The position numbers and the translations under genes are program-made. Below are positions 35,317-44,473 of a stretch of 64,000 bases of DNA, piece after piece (positions within the stretch are counted from its first letter, which is position 1; each line of letters opens with the position of its first letter). Origin of the DNA: Planctomycetota bacterium (GTDB lineage Bacteria > Planctomycetota > Phycisphaerae > Phycisphaerales > UBA1924); assembly GCA_039819165.1 (NCBI GenBank), contig JBCBSM010000001.1, positions 1,612,001 to 1,676,000 on the forward strand, written 5' to 3'. The notes beneath the pieces are model-generated. The model saw nothing but the letters and a program-made list of their open reading frames with translations. It did not search any database and was not told where the DNA came from.

Positions 35317-35647
35317 CAACGGGCCCGCCGGCCAATCCAACCACAGCCGCCGTCGCATCGACGGTCGTGATCCGCTGGACACGACCGGTACGCTTGGGCC
35401 TTGCTGGGGATGGACCGGCACGCGCGTGCCGGCGACCGCACACGCACCCCGGCGGGCGCGCACGAGGCGACGCCCGCAGACACCACTCGATTACGGGACC
35501 ACATCGGATGCGGCGTCGGATGTCCGGCTTAGCGCAGATGGTGCGCCTGGGCGACAACGGATTCTGGGGGGGCGAGCTTGGTTTTTTGCCCACTCCAGGC
35601 CCAAAACCGATGATCGAGTGTCGTTCTGGGGATGCTGGAGGAACCTG
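35317..35647. other. 330-base intergenic region with a perfect 18-bp palindrome
   Basis: No gene is recognisable. CCGGCACGCGCGTGCCGG at 35415-35432 is a perfect palindrome that could be an operator of the beta-helix gene or a stem without loop. A GGAGG at 35637-35641 belongs to the next gene. A T-run at 35582-35587 is part of the leader. Confidence 0.45.
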
Positions 35648-38017
35648 ATGCTCGACCGACGACGGAACACGAAGCGGACGCTTGTGCTGGCGTCCATGGC
35701 CGCCATGACGCCCATGCTGCTGGCGGACCAGGACAACCGCGCACAGGACCGCGAACGGGCCGCCGAGAGGCCGAATGCCGCGCCGCTCTACAGCGGCGCC
35801 AGAACGAACGCCCAATTCCGGGCCGCCCTGCGAGAAGCGGCCCTGCAGAACCGCGAGGCCCGGATCTGGCAGTTGGCCGGGCCGAGCCGCATCGCCGTGG
35901 GCCCGGGCCGATCGATCCCCGCGGCTCCGCTCTCGAGCGTGCGGCGGCAGTACACCGACCGGGAACTCCGCGAGCTCATCGCCGCCCACATGAAGGGTGG
36001 CGGCCGCGGCGGACCGCAGACCCCCGGCGGGTCCACTGGTGGTCCGGGTAGCGGCCCAAGTGGCGGAACCGGTGGCGAACCGGGCGGGGGCTCGACCATC
36101 TCGCACCCCTCGCTAGGCAAGTTCCAGCTCATCGCCAGTCCCGGCGGGCCGTCCGTGACGCTGACGCCCATCGGCCCGGGCGTGACGCCGACGACGGTCA
36201 GCGTGCCGCCGCTGGATCCCACGGTGCCGATCGATCCCACCGATCCGCCGCCGAGCTCGCCCAAGAGCGGCGGGCCGGTTGCGCCCCCGGTGGACCCTGG
36301 CGGCAGCCCGGGCGGCGGCGACCCCGGCGGCGGCCCGCCGCCGCCACCGCCGGACCCGGGCACGGTCCCGGTGCTCACGCCGGGCGGGGGCTTCTCGGGC
36401 CCGACGGCGACACCGGGGCCCGTGGGTTCACCCGGCGATGCCGGATACGACGCCCGTGCCATCGCACGCTGGGACGTCGTTCCGTTCCAGAAGTTCGATG
36501 GGGTCTTCTACGTCGGCGTGGTCGCGTTCCACATCAACGGCATCGATCGCGTGGAGTTCAGCGCCGATGGAGGCCCCTGGACGCCCTCCACCAGCATGAC
36601 GCTCAACCCGCGGACGGGCGTGTGGGAGTACATGGCCGCGCTGGACGCATCGCTCTTCGATGATGGGCCCGTAGAGGTGCGGGCGAGGGTCATCCCGCGG
36701 GACGCGGGGCAGGCGCGGGTTCTCGCCGGAAACAACCTGCAGGTGACCCACGGCGGCCACTCGCTCTTCCTGCATGCGGACGCTTCGGGCGTGATGCGGG
36801 ATCGAGTCAGCTGGGTCGATCCGACGAGTGGCAGCGACGCCAACGACGGGCTCACGGAGGCGACCGCCAAGAAGACGATCGACGGCGGCCTGCGCGCGCT
36901 GGACTCTGCATTTGGTGCCATCGACGGCGGAACGGTCTACCTCCTTGAAGGAACGCACGACTGGTACTCGCGCAACGGCACCCTCCCGGACCCGGAGACC
37001 GCGATGGTCACCATCGCCGCGGCCCCCGGTCTCGATCCGAGCCAGGTCATCCTGGGCGACGTTGCGAGCGTGAGCGGGCGCGAACTCCGCGTCGACAAGG
37101 TGCACCTCAGCGGCCTGACCATCCAGCAGGTGCCCGGCGACACGTCATCGGCGTCGCATCCGACGCAGCTCTGGGTTGAAGACTGCGTTGCCGAAGGCGG
37201 CGGCCTGACGTCCTTGCACAACATTCCGAGCGCCGCGGAGTGGCAACTGGGTCTCTACATCACCGATACGCAGATCCGCAACGCACGCGTGGGCGTCAAG
37301 ACCAACGCTCGCTTCATCCGAAACGTGAGCGCCTCGCGGCTTGGAGAGGACGCGTTTACGAACGTGCTGATGATCCTGAACTCGACCGCCAGCGAGCTCG
37401 TGAAGGGCGCTGCGAGCTACCACGCCGACGTCGTTCAGTACACGGAGTCCCAGGAAAACACGATCGTGTATGGCCTGGAAGCGGTGGATCAGCAAGCGCA
37501 GACGATCTTCTCCCGCGGCGACGAGAGCCACGACAACGCGGCCTTCGTGAACGTGCTCATCGAGGGTGGGCATGCCGGAACCGGCCTCCTGGGCCAATGG
37601 ATCCGAAACTCGAACCACGTGCTCTTCTGGAACACGACGCTGGTCGGTACGCCGTTCTGGTTCCGTTCCGGCGATCCGTCGGGTGGCAGCCGGCCCGTCA
37701 CCAATCTGAGCATTCGCAATTCGGTCTTCGAAGAGGTGTCCTATCCTGGTTCCGGCTATCCCGAGGGCAGCGTGGCATTCCAGAACAGCCACTTCCTCAA
37801 CAGCGGGCCGCTCGGATCTGGGGCAACGAGTGGAGGCTCGTATGAGACGCTCTTCCTGAATCCGTCGGGCAACGACTTCTCGCCGCGATCGGGGGGCGTG
37901 CTCGACGCGCGAATCGTCCAGCCGCTCACTCCGGCAGATGCCCGGAATCAGCCGATACCGGTTGGTGGCTCGATCGGATCGCTCCAGCCGAGCTCCGATC
38001 CACCGGGCGGCGATTGA
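35648..38017 (+). CDS. secreted Gly/Pro-rich beta-helix protein
   Basis: A 789-residue protein with an N-terminal basic-hydrophobic signal (RRRNTKRTLVLASMAAMTPMLLAD). A disordered linker of about residues 115-255 is extremely rich in Gly and Pro, including runs such as PPPPPP. After a beta-sandwich part (GVFYVGVVAFHINGIDRVEFS) comes a right-handed beta-helix-like region opened by WVDPTSGSDANDGLTEATAKKTIDGGL, a hallmark of secreted polysaccharide-acting beta-helices. ATG 35648 has GGAGG 6 bases upstream. Position at the head of the exopolysaccharide genes suggests a surface or matrix role. Confidence 0.7.
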   Translation: MLDRRRNTKRTLVLASMAAMTPMLLADQDNRAQDRERAAERPNAAPLYSGARTNAQFRAALREAALQNREARIWQLAGPSRIAVGPGRSIPAAPLSSVRRQYTDRELRELIAAHMKGGGRGGPQTPGGSTGGPGSGPSGGTGGEPGGGSTISHPSLGKFQLIASPGGPSVTLTPIGPGVTPTTVSVPPLDPTVPIDPTDPPPSSPKSGGPVAPPVDPGGSPGGGDPGGGPPPPPPDPGTVPVLTPGGGFSGPTATPGPVGSPGDAGYDARAIARWDVVPFQKFDGVFYVGVVAFHINGIDRVEFSADGGPWTPSTSMTLNPRTGVWEYMAALDASLFDDGPVEVRARVIPRDAGQARVLAGNNLQVTHGGHSLFLHADASGVMRDRVSWVDPTSGSDANDGLTEATAKKTIDGGLRALDSAFGAIDGGTVYLLEGTHDWYSRNGTLPDPETAMVTIAAAPGLDPSQVILGDVASVSGRELRVDKVHLSGLTIQQVPGDTSSASHPTQLWVEDCVAEGGGLTSLHNIPSAAEWQLGLYITDTQIRNARVGVKTNARFIRNVSASRLGEDAFTNVLMILNSTASELVKGAASYHADVVQYTESQENTIVYGLEAVDQQAQTIFSRGDESHDNAAFVNVLIEGGHAGTGLLGQWIRNSNHVLFWNTTLVGTPFWFRSGDPSGGSRPVTNLSIRNSVFEEVSYPGSGYPEGSVAFQNSHFLNSGPLGSGATSGGSYETLFLNPSGNDFSPRSGGVLDARIVQPLTPADARNQPIPVGGSIGSLQPSSDPPGGD

Positions 38018-38036
38018 GGCTCTAGGGGAGCGCAGC

Positions 38037-39323
38037 GTGCATATCGGCGTCTTTGGTGCCGCTCCCGACACCAGCAACCATGGAGTCACGGCACTCGGTC
38101 GCTCGAGTGCCGTTTCTCTGCGCTCCCGATTGCCCGACCTGCCCGTCGTCCTCTTTGACAACTCCAGCACGAGCGCAGCGCCCGACCACGATGGAATCGG
38201 CCGCTGCGGGGCCCGCACGAGCCGTCGCGTGTGGGATGCCCACACCTGGGCCCGCATACGCCTGGCGATGCGTGTGCCATTCCCGCCCAATCCTGCCGCC
38301 TCGCTGCTGAAGCGGGCCATCGCCTTCTGCGACATCTCGGGCGGGGACAGCTTCACCGACCTCTATGGCCCCTGGCGCTATCTGTCGATCAACCAGCCCA
38401 AGAACTTCGCGCTGAAGCACCGCATACCCCTGATTCTGTTGCCGCAGACGTACGGTCCATTCCAGGACTCCGCGTTGCGCGACGACGCAAGCCGGCTCTG
38501 CCGAGGCGCCGCCCGGGCCTGGGCCCGCGACGCGCGATCGTTCGAAATCCTGAAGGACCTGCTGGGCGACGCCTTCGACCCCGAAAAGCACAAGCTGGGC
38601 GTAGACGTCGCCTTCCTGCTGCCCAAGGCGGAACCACCCGAAGAGGCTCTTCCCGACGCGCTCCTCGCCGCCGTGACCAATGGCCTGCCCCTGATCGGCG
38701 TCAACATCAGCGGGTTGATCTACAACGACCCCGCCGCCGCTCGGGACCGCTACGGCTTCAAGGCCGACTATCGCGAGCTGGCCGTGGCCCTCGTGCGATG
38801 GCTTCTTGAGCAGGACGACGGCGACGTGGTGCTGGTCCCCCACGTCCTGGCCCCGCGGGGACTGGCCGAGAGCGACCCGGCGGCCAACGACGCCGTCGTC
38901 CGGGAACTGGCCGCAATGGCCGGGGGCCGGCTGCACGTGCTGCCCCCGACGCTGGACGCCAGCCAGACCAAGTGGGTGATATCCCGATGCTCATGGTTCT
39001 GTGGCACCCGAATGCACGCCACCATCGCGGCGCTCTCAAGCGGCGTCTCCACCGCGACGACAAGCTATAGCGATAAGGCCCGGGGCGTGTTCGAGGGGTG
39101 TGGCATGGGCGAGGCGGTGATCGACCCGCGACGACTGGACACCCATGCCTCGCTCGAAGCGATCCAGTCGGTGTATCTGCGCCGCCAGGAGCTGGGGCAA
39201 GAGCTGGCCCGGGGCCTCCCCCCCGTGCTGCGCACGGCCGAGTGGCAGATGGACGAGATCGCCGAGTGCATCCGTGGGCTGGCCGCCGCGTGCGAGGCAT
39301 CGAGCGCGGCGGGCCGCGGCTGA
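38037..39323 (+). CDS. polysaccharide pyruvyl transferase family protein
   Basis: A 428-residue enzyme probably attaching pyruvate ketals to a glycan. It shows the family core: HIGVFGAAPDTSNHGVTALG at the start, SGGDSFTDLYGPW, IPLILLPQTYGPFQD, and late CGTRMHATIAALSSGVSTATTSYSDKARGVFE, the His/Ser-containing donor site. The GTG start at 38037 has AGGGGAG at 38024-38030. It lies 20 bases after the beta-helix gene and is followed by a hairpin. Confidence 0.85.
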   Translation: MHIGVFGAAPDTSNHGVTALGRSSAVSLRSRLPDLPVVLFDNSSTSAAPDHDGIGRCGARTSRRVWDAHTWARIRLAMRVPFPPNPAASLLKRAIAFCDISGGDSFTDLYGPWRYLSINQPKNFALKHRIPLILLPQTYGPFQDSALRDDASRLCRGAARAWARDARSFEILKDLLGDAFDPEKHKLGVDVAFLLPKAEPPEEALPDALLAAVTNGLPLIGVNISGLIYNDPAAARDRYGFKADYRELAVALVRWLLEQDDGDVVLVPHVLAPRGLAESDPAANDAVVRELAAMAGGRLHVLPPTLDASQTKWVISRCSWFCGTRMHATIAALSSGVSTATTSYSDKARGVFEGCGMGEAVIDPRRLDTHASLEAIQSVYLRRQELGQELARGLPPVLRTAEWQMDEIAECIRGLAAACEASSAAGRG

Positions 39324-39370
39324 CCGATGGCCGGGGCCGCACCAGCCCGACCGGAGCCACGCCGAAACAG

Positions 39371-39395
39371 GCCATGGATGGGCCGCCTCCATGGC
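39371..39395 (+). terminator. stem-loop after pyruvyl transferase, possible terminator
   Basis: GCCATGGA (39371-39378) and TCCATGGC (39388-39395) pair perfectly around a 9-base loop, 47 bases after the stop. There is no T-run. Confidence 0.35.
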
Positions 39396-39732
39396 GCCCC
39401 CGGCTTGCAGCACCAAGGCCGCTTCGGCTCCCCGCCACGTTATCGGCAGCAACGGGGACCGCTCGGCCTGCCGCGGAGTGATCCAGGTAGTCGAGTCGGA
39501 TCCGGGCAACACGTTCCTCAGGCGCTATCGGCTGTTCCCGCAGCTCCATGCGGACCGCGGCGGCGTCGTACGCTCGGGGCATCACACCAAGATACCAGCG
39601 GATTGCCCGATGCGATTGTCCAGCCCGAACCGGTCGCGCCACGCTCTCTTCAACACGACGGCAACGTCCGCTGGGCGATTCCATGTGCATCCCCTTGGAC
39701 AAGACGCTATTTGAGCGAAAGAGGCCGATGAC
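39396..39732. other. 337 bases without a recognisable gene
   Basis: I see no protein motif or ribosome-site-supported start on either strand. It separates the pyruvyl transferase from the next glycosyltransferase and probably carries the latter's promoter, though no clear -35/-10 pair stands out. Confidence 0.4.
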
Positions 39733-40953
39733 GTGCCGAACCTAGTACGGGAGTCTGGCAGTAGCCCAGGGCACCGCAGCCTCTGCGTGGTCGCTCCCAG
39801 GCTCGGCGAACGCTCCCAGGTCTGGATCGACCGGCAGATTCGAGGCTTTGAGGCATTCCGCCCGGCCATCCTGACCTGGCCGACCCCCAATTCAGACGCT
39901 CCGCAAGAGCATCCCGTGCCGATTGAATGCCTCCCGTTTCCGAAGGAACCGAACGACGGCCGGGGTCGGTGGCTGTGGCGAACCCGAAACGCCGGCTCGG
40001 GCAACTTCTTCGGTACGAGGGGCGGGGAACGACGCCAGATCTGCAGGTTCTTGAGGAACCACGACGTCGAGGTCATGCTGGCACACTTCGGCCATATTGC
40101 GTTGCGGGTCCTGCCTGCCGCACGCGACCTTGGCATTCCCGTCGTAGCCCACTTTCACGGATTGGACATCACCTCGAGTCTCAACAACCGTTGGTACAGG
40201 TGGAGCCTGAAGAACAAGATCTGCGATTTCGCCGAGGTCGTCTGCGTCGGTTCTCACCAGCGGGATCGACTGATCCGAATGGGTGCTCCTGAAGACAGGA
40301 TTCACCTGATTCCCTGCGGCGTACCGGTGGCGGACTTTCCCTTTGTCGATCGCGTTGCCCGGGGCGACTGCGTCACGCTTCTATTTGTCGGGCGCCTCGT
40401 GCCGTGGAAGGGCGTGCAGGTCGTGCTCCGTGCGCTCTCTGCACTCGATGACGACCTGCCGGCCTGGGAGTTCCGGATCGTCGGCACTGGACCCCAGCAA
40501 GGCGAACTCCAAGAACTCGCCGGGGCGTTGGGTCTCTCGGATCGAGTACGCTTCCTCGGCTCTCTCGATTCGAGCGAAGTCAATCGACAGATGGCCGGCA
40601 CGGACATCTTCGTGCATCATTCGTTGACATCTCCGGACGGGTGGGTTGAGGGCTTCGGCGTGTCGGTTGCAGAAGCCGCCTCGACGGGCCTTCCCGTTGT
40701 CGCGTCCCGGAGCGGCGGCATATGCGACCAAGTTCGCGAGGGCGAGACGGGCATCCTGACCGAGGAGAACGACGTGCAGGCCACGGCGAGGGCGATCTCG
40801 ACGCTGATGAGGGATGGGGACCTGCGGCTGCGCATGGGCGCGGCTGGGGCGACGCGAATGCGGGACGTGTTCGATACGCAGGGCCAAGTCCGGAAGCTGG
40901 AGTCGGTCCTTCTTCGCGCAGCCTCAAGCAACTCCGATACAGGGCACCGGTGA
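39733..40953 (+). CDS. glycosyltransferase family 4
   Basis: A 406-residue GT-B enzyme. Acceptor side: AHFGHIALRVLPAARDLGIPVVAHFHGLD. Donor side: LLFVGRLVPWKGVQVVLRAL, IVGTGPQQGELQELAGALGLSDRVRFLG, and the catalytic E-x7-E zone EGFGVSVAEAASTGLPVVASRSGGI. It transfers a sugar from an NDP or undecaprenol-linked donor during repeat-unit assembly. GTG 39733 is the first plausible start; no strong ribosome site is seen. It precedes the GT2 gene by 16 bases. Confidence 0.85.
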   Translation: MPNLVRESGSSPGHRSLCVVAPRLGERSQVWIDRQIRGFEAFRPAILTWPTPNSDAPQEHPVPIECLPFPKEPNDGRGRWLWRTRNAGSGNFFGTRGGERRQICRFLRNHDVEVMLAHFGHIALRVLPAARDLGIPVVAHFHGLDITSSLNNRWYRWSLKNKICDFAEVVCVGSHQRDRLIRMGAPEDRIHLIPCGVPVADFPFVDRVARGDCVTLLFVGRLVPWKGVQVVLRALSALDDDLPAWEFRIVGTGPQQGELQELAGALGLSDRVRFLGSLDSSEVNRQMAGTDIFVHHSLTSPDGWVEGFGVSVAEAASTGLPVVASRSGGICDQVREGETGILTEENDVQATARAISTLMRDGDLRLRMGAAGATRMRDVFDTQGQVRKLESVLLRAASSNSDTGHR

Positions 40954-40969
40954 TAGCGTGGGGTCAGCC

Positions 40970-41803
40970 ATGATCGACATCCTGATGATCACCTACAACC
41001 GAGCCCCGTACACGCGGCTGTCGCTCTCGCGTCTCCTCGAGACCTGCGATGAGTCGGTCCGCGTCTGGATCTGGCAGAACGGCAGCGATCCCGAGACGCT
41101 CGAGGTTGTCTCGGGGTTCCGCGACCACCCGCGTGTCTTTCGCTTCCGCCATAGCGAGGAGAACCGCAAGCTTCGTGACCCCACCAACTGGCTCCTCTCG
41201 GAATCGGACGGCGAGTTCGTGTCCAAGGTGGACGACGATTGCCTGGTTCCCGTGAACTGGCTCGAGGTGCTCCGCAAGGCCCACGAAGACGAGCCAAGAC
41301 TCGGAGCGATCGGTTGCTGGAGGTTCATGCCGGAGGACTTCCGCCCCGAGCTTGCCCAGAAGAAGATCAGGGAGTTTCGCGGCACGCACAAGATCCTGGT
41401 GCACCCATGGGTGGAGGGAAGCGGTTTTCTGCTGAAGCGTGATTGCGTGCGAAGGATCGGTCTTCTACGCGAGAAGGAATCGGGGATCACCGGCTACCTC
41501 ACGCGCGTCGCCCTCGCGGGCTGGACGAACGGGTGGTACTACCCATTCCTCTGGCAGGAACACATGGACGACCCGCGGGCACCGCACACCCTCATCCGGA
41601 CCGATGACGACCTGCAGAAGTTCCTGCCCCTGTCTGCCCGGAACTTTGGTGCAACCACGGTGCAGGCCTGGGATGCCCGGTTGCGCCGGTCGGCCGAAGA
41701 GCTTCAGAGGCTGCCATCAAGTCCCCGATACTACGCCCCGTGGCGGGCAGCTCTGCGACGTCGCGTGCGACGCGTCCTCCCTTCATCCAACAGGACGAAA
41801 TAG
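40970..41803 (+). CDS. glycosyltransferase family 2-like protein
   Basis: A 277-residue protein with an N-terminal GT-A fold: IDILMITYNRAPYTRLSLSRL, then FVSKVDDDCLVPVNWLE, where DDD is the metal site. It lacks membrane segments and ends in a basic stretch. The C-terminal domain GSGFLLKRDCVRRIGLLR fits an acceptor-binding side. ATG 40970. It belongs to a run of closely spaced glycan genes. Confidence 0.75.
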   Translation: MIDILMITYNRAPYTRLSLSRLLETCDESVRVWIWQNGSDPETLEVVSGFRDHPRVFRFRHSEENRKLRDPTNWLLSESDGEFVSKVDDDCLVPVNWLEVLRKAHEDEPRLGAIGCWRFMPEDFRPELAQKKIREFRGTHKILVHPWVEGSGFLLKRDCVRRIGLLREKESGITGYLTRVALAGWTNGWYYPFLWQEHMDDPRAPHTLIRTDDDLQKFLPLSARNFGATTVQAWDARLRRSAEELQRLPSSPRYYAPWRAALRRRVRRVLPSSNRTK

Positions 41804-41810
41804 CGACACG

Positions 41811-43088
41811 ATGAAGCTTCCCGTGCTCACAATTGACCAAGTGTGCTCCATGCAGCTCTGCACGGGATGCGGAGCGTGCGCGGCGGTGGAGCCCGAGCGT
41901 TTCCGCATGGGCGACGCGGTCGAGTTCGGGCGCAGGCCCTTCCTGGTCGAGGGAGCGGCCGAGGAAACCGGCGACGCGCTGCGCGTGTGCCCGGGGGCCA
42001 GCCTGCAACACTCGTTCGGCGCGGGCGACGCCGAGCTCGTCCACGAGCTGACCGACGCGTGGGGCCCGGTGTACGAGGTGTGGGAGGGCTTCGCCAGTGA
42101 TGCCGAGATCCGACACGCGGGCTCCAGCGGCGGCGCGGCCACGGCCCTGGCGCTCTACGCGATCGAGCGGGGGGGAATGGGCGGCGTGCTGCACACCGCG
42201 ACACGCAGGGACAAGGCTTATCTGAACGAGACGGTGTACAGCACGGAAAGAACTTCGCTCCTGGAACACACCGGTTCGCGGTACGCGCCGGCCAGCCCGT
42301 GCGACTCGCTGCACCGCATCGAGGATGCCGAGAAGCCAAGCGTCTTCATAGGCAAGCCGTGCGACGCCGCGGCGGTCCAGCGCGCACGCAGCCTCCGTCC
42401 GATGCTCGATCAGAATCTGGGCCTGGTCATAGCCTTCTTCTGCGCCGGAGCGCCCTCCACGAGGGGCACGCTCGAACTGCTCAAGAACGTAGGCGTGGAC
42501 GATCCCGAGACGGTCACGTCTCTACGGTATAGGGGCAAGGGCTGGCCGGGAATGTGGACCGTGACGTGGACCGACAGCGAGGGCAGGGAGTGCACCGAGC
42601 AGCGGACCTACGCCGAGAGCTGGGACTTCCTGCAGCGATACCGGCAATGGCGCTGCTACATCTGCCCCGACCACACGGGCGAGTTTGCCGACGTGGCCGT
42701 AGGCGACCCCTGGTACCGCCCGGTGCAGCCCGGCGAACCGGGCAAGTCTCTCATCATTGCCAGGACCAGCCGCGGCCGCGACATCGTGCACGCGGCTGCC
42801 GCGGCCGGCTACATCACGCTGGAGACCAACGATCCGACGCTGCTGCCCCGATCGCAGCCCAACCTTCTGAAGACGCGAGGCGGCCTGTGGGCGCGGCTGC
42901 TGGTGCTGCGAGCCATGGGGGCGGCCGTGCCCCGCTACCGCGGCTTCGAGTTGTTTCGATATTGGTGGAGCGAGTTGAGCGGCCTCTCGAAGTTGAGATC
43001 CTTCACCGGCACCGCGAAGCGCGTGATTCGCAAGCACCTACGGCATCCTATTGAGATCACCGAGGATCGCGACTCCGGAACACCATGA
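41811..43088 (+). CDS. FrhB/coenzyme F420 hydrogenase beta-like Fe-S protein
   Basis: A 425-residue protein of the FrhB/FdhB family. A ferredoxin-like Cys set (C17, C20, C23 in LCTGCGAC, with C60-Pro) begins the protein. Then come AGSSGGAATALALYA, SVFIGKPCDAAAVQRA and YICPDHTGEFADVAVGDPW, the family's late CxxC-containing motif. Related proteins occur in many polysaccharide clusters where they may reduce sugars or flavins; the role is not established here. ATG 41811; the stop overlaps the next gene as ATGA. Confidence 0.8.
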   Translation: MKLPVLTIDQVCSMQLCTGCGACAAVEPERFRMGDAVEFGRRPFLVEGAAEETGDALRVCPGASLQHSFGAGDAELVHELTDAWGPVYEVWEGFASDAEIRHAGSSGGAATALALYAIERGGMGGVLHTATRRDKAYLNETVYSTERTSLLEHTGSRYAPASPCDSLHRIEDAEKPSVFIGKPCDAAAVQRARSLRPMLDQNLGLVIAFFCAGAPSTRGTLELLKNVGVDDPETVTSLRYRGKGWPGMWTVTWTDSEGRECTEQRTYAESWDFLQRYRQWRCYICPDHTGEFADVAVGDPWYRPVQPGEPGKSLIIARTSRGRDIVHAAAAAGYITLETNDPTLLPRSQPNLLKTRGGLWARLLVLRAMGAAVPRYRGFELFRYWWSELSGLSKLRSFTGTAKRVIRKHLRHPIEITEDRDSGTP

Positions 43089-44473
43089 CCAGTATGTTGG
43101 CCAGCATCGCGTCCGACCCGACAACACCGCAACGCGCGTGGCAGGATACCACGTTCGTCCATCCGATGGCCCTGGTCGTGCTGGGCATTCTCTCGCTGTG
43201 GATGTTTCTAGCCCCGCGCCGCACGGCAATCGTGCCATTCATTATCCTCATCTGCTTCATACCGTCCGCGCAACGCATCGCCGTGCTTGGCGCCGACTTT
43301 ACCCTGCTTCGTCTCATGGCGCTCGTCGGCTTGGCACGCGTCTTGTGCCGCAGCGAATTGCTCGCGATGCGTTTCAATCGCATCGATGGCGTGTACGCCA
43401 CGTGGGTCGTTGCCGCGTCCGTCGTGTACGTGCTCCAGCAGGCCCAAGCGAGCGCCGTGGTCTACGTGCTCGGCCAATCGGTGGACACGCTGGGCGCCTA
43501 CTTCGTCGCCCGTGTCATGATCCAGAACATGGACGATTTCCGGGCGTTCGCCAGGGGCGTCGCGCTCATCGCCATTCCCGTTTGTGTGCTCTTCGCGTTC
43601 GAGCTCTCGACGCAGCGCAACCTCTTTGCCTATTTCGGTGGCGTCCGGGAGATCACGTGGATCCGCGACGGCAGGCTCCGATGCCAGGGTGCATTCTCCC
43701 ATCCCATCCTGGCGGGGGTCTTCTGGGCGGCCATCGGCGCGCTCACGCTGGGTGGTGCGTTGGCGCGGCAGGCCAAGCCGATGGATCGCTGGATCTTCGC
43801 CGCGGGCACCTTGTCGGCGGTCTTCATCATCGTGGCTTCGGCCTCCAGCACGCCCGTGCTCGGATTTGCCGCGGGCGTGTTCTTCTGGCTCTGGTGGCCC
43901 GCTCGCGGGCTGATGCGGTACGCCTTCATCGCAACGCCGTTCGTGCTTGCCGGGCTGCACATGGTCATGCAGGCCCCGGTGTGGCATCTCATCAGCCGCG
44001 TCTCGGCAGTCGGCGGATCAACCGGCTGGCATCGCTACCACCTGATCGACAGAGCAATCCACCGCTTCCCCGAGTGGATGCTGCTCGGCACTCCTTCCAC
44101 GGGGCATTGGGGATGGGGCCTGTTTGACGTCACGAATCAGTACATACTCGAGGGCGTGCGCGGCGGCATGTGGCGGCTCGGGCTCTTCATCGCGCTGATC
44201 TACCTGGTCGGACGCTCCATCGCCAATGCTCAGGCCAGGGCGCGCAACAAGGCGGATCGGATGCTCCTGTGGGGCATTGGCGCCTCCGTTTTCGTGCACT
44301 GCGTTTGCTTCATCGGCGTCAGCTACTTCGGCCAGATCCAATATCTCTGGTACATAACGCTGGCCATTGGAGCCAGCATGGCCGATCCGGCATTCTTTGG
44401 CAAGCCCAAGAACCCACCGGTTCGCTCGCCACGGCCTGCACCAAGAGCTCCGCAACCCGATGTCGCGCCATGA
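43085..44473 (+). CDS. O-antigen polymerase/ligase-like membrane protein (Wzy-like)
   Basis: A 462-residue protein with about eleven membrane helices. A large loop with WHRYHLIDRAIHRFPEWMLLGTPSTGHWGWGLFD near residues 315-348 fits the periplasmic loop of O-antigen ligase/polymerase-type proteins. Position between Fe-S, GT2 and deacetylase genes and ahead of a flippase supports a Wzy-like role. The C-terminus is Pro/Ala-rich and soluble. Both start and stop overlap neighbouring genes by four bases (ATGA). Confidence 0.65.
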   Translation: MTSMLASIASDPTTPQRAWQDTTFVHPMALVVLGILSLWMFLAPRRTAIVPFIILICFIPSAQRIAVLGADFTLLRLMALVGLARVLCRSELLAMRFNRIDGVYATWVVAASVVYVLQQAQASAVVYVLGQSVDTLGAYFVARVMIQNMDDFRAFARGVALIAIPVCVLFAFELSTQRNLFAYFGGVREITWIRDGRLRCQGAFSHPILAGVFWAAIGALTLGGALARQAKPMDRWIFAAGTLSAVFIIVASASSTPVLGFAAGVFFWLWWPARGLMRYAFIATPFVLAGLHMVMQAPVWHLISRVSAVGGSTGWHRYHLIDRAIHRFPEWMLLGTPSTGHWGWGLFDVTNQYILEGVRGGMWRLGLFIALIYLVGRSIANAQARARNKADRMLLWGIGASVFVHCVCFIGVSYFGQIQYLWYITLAIGASMADPAFFGKPKNPPVRSPRPAPRAPQPDVAP

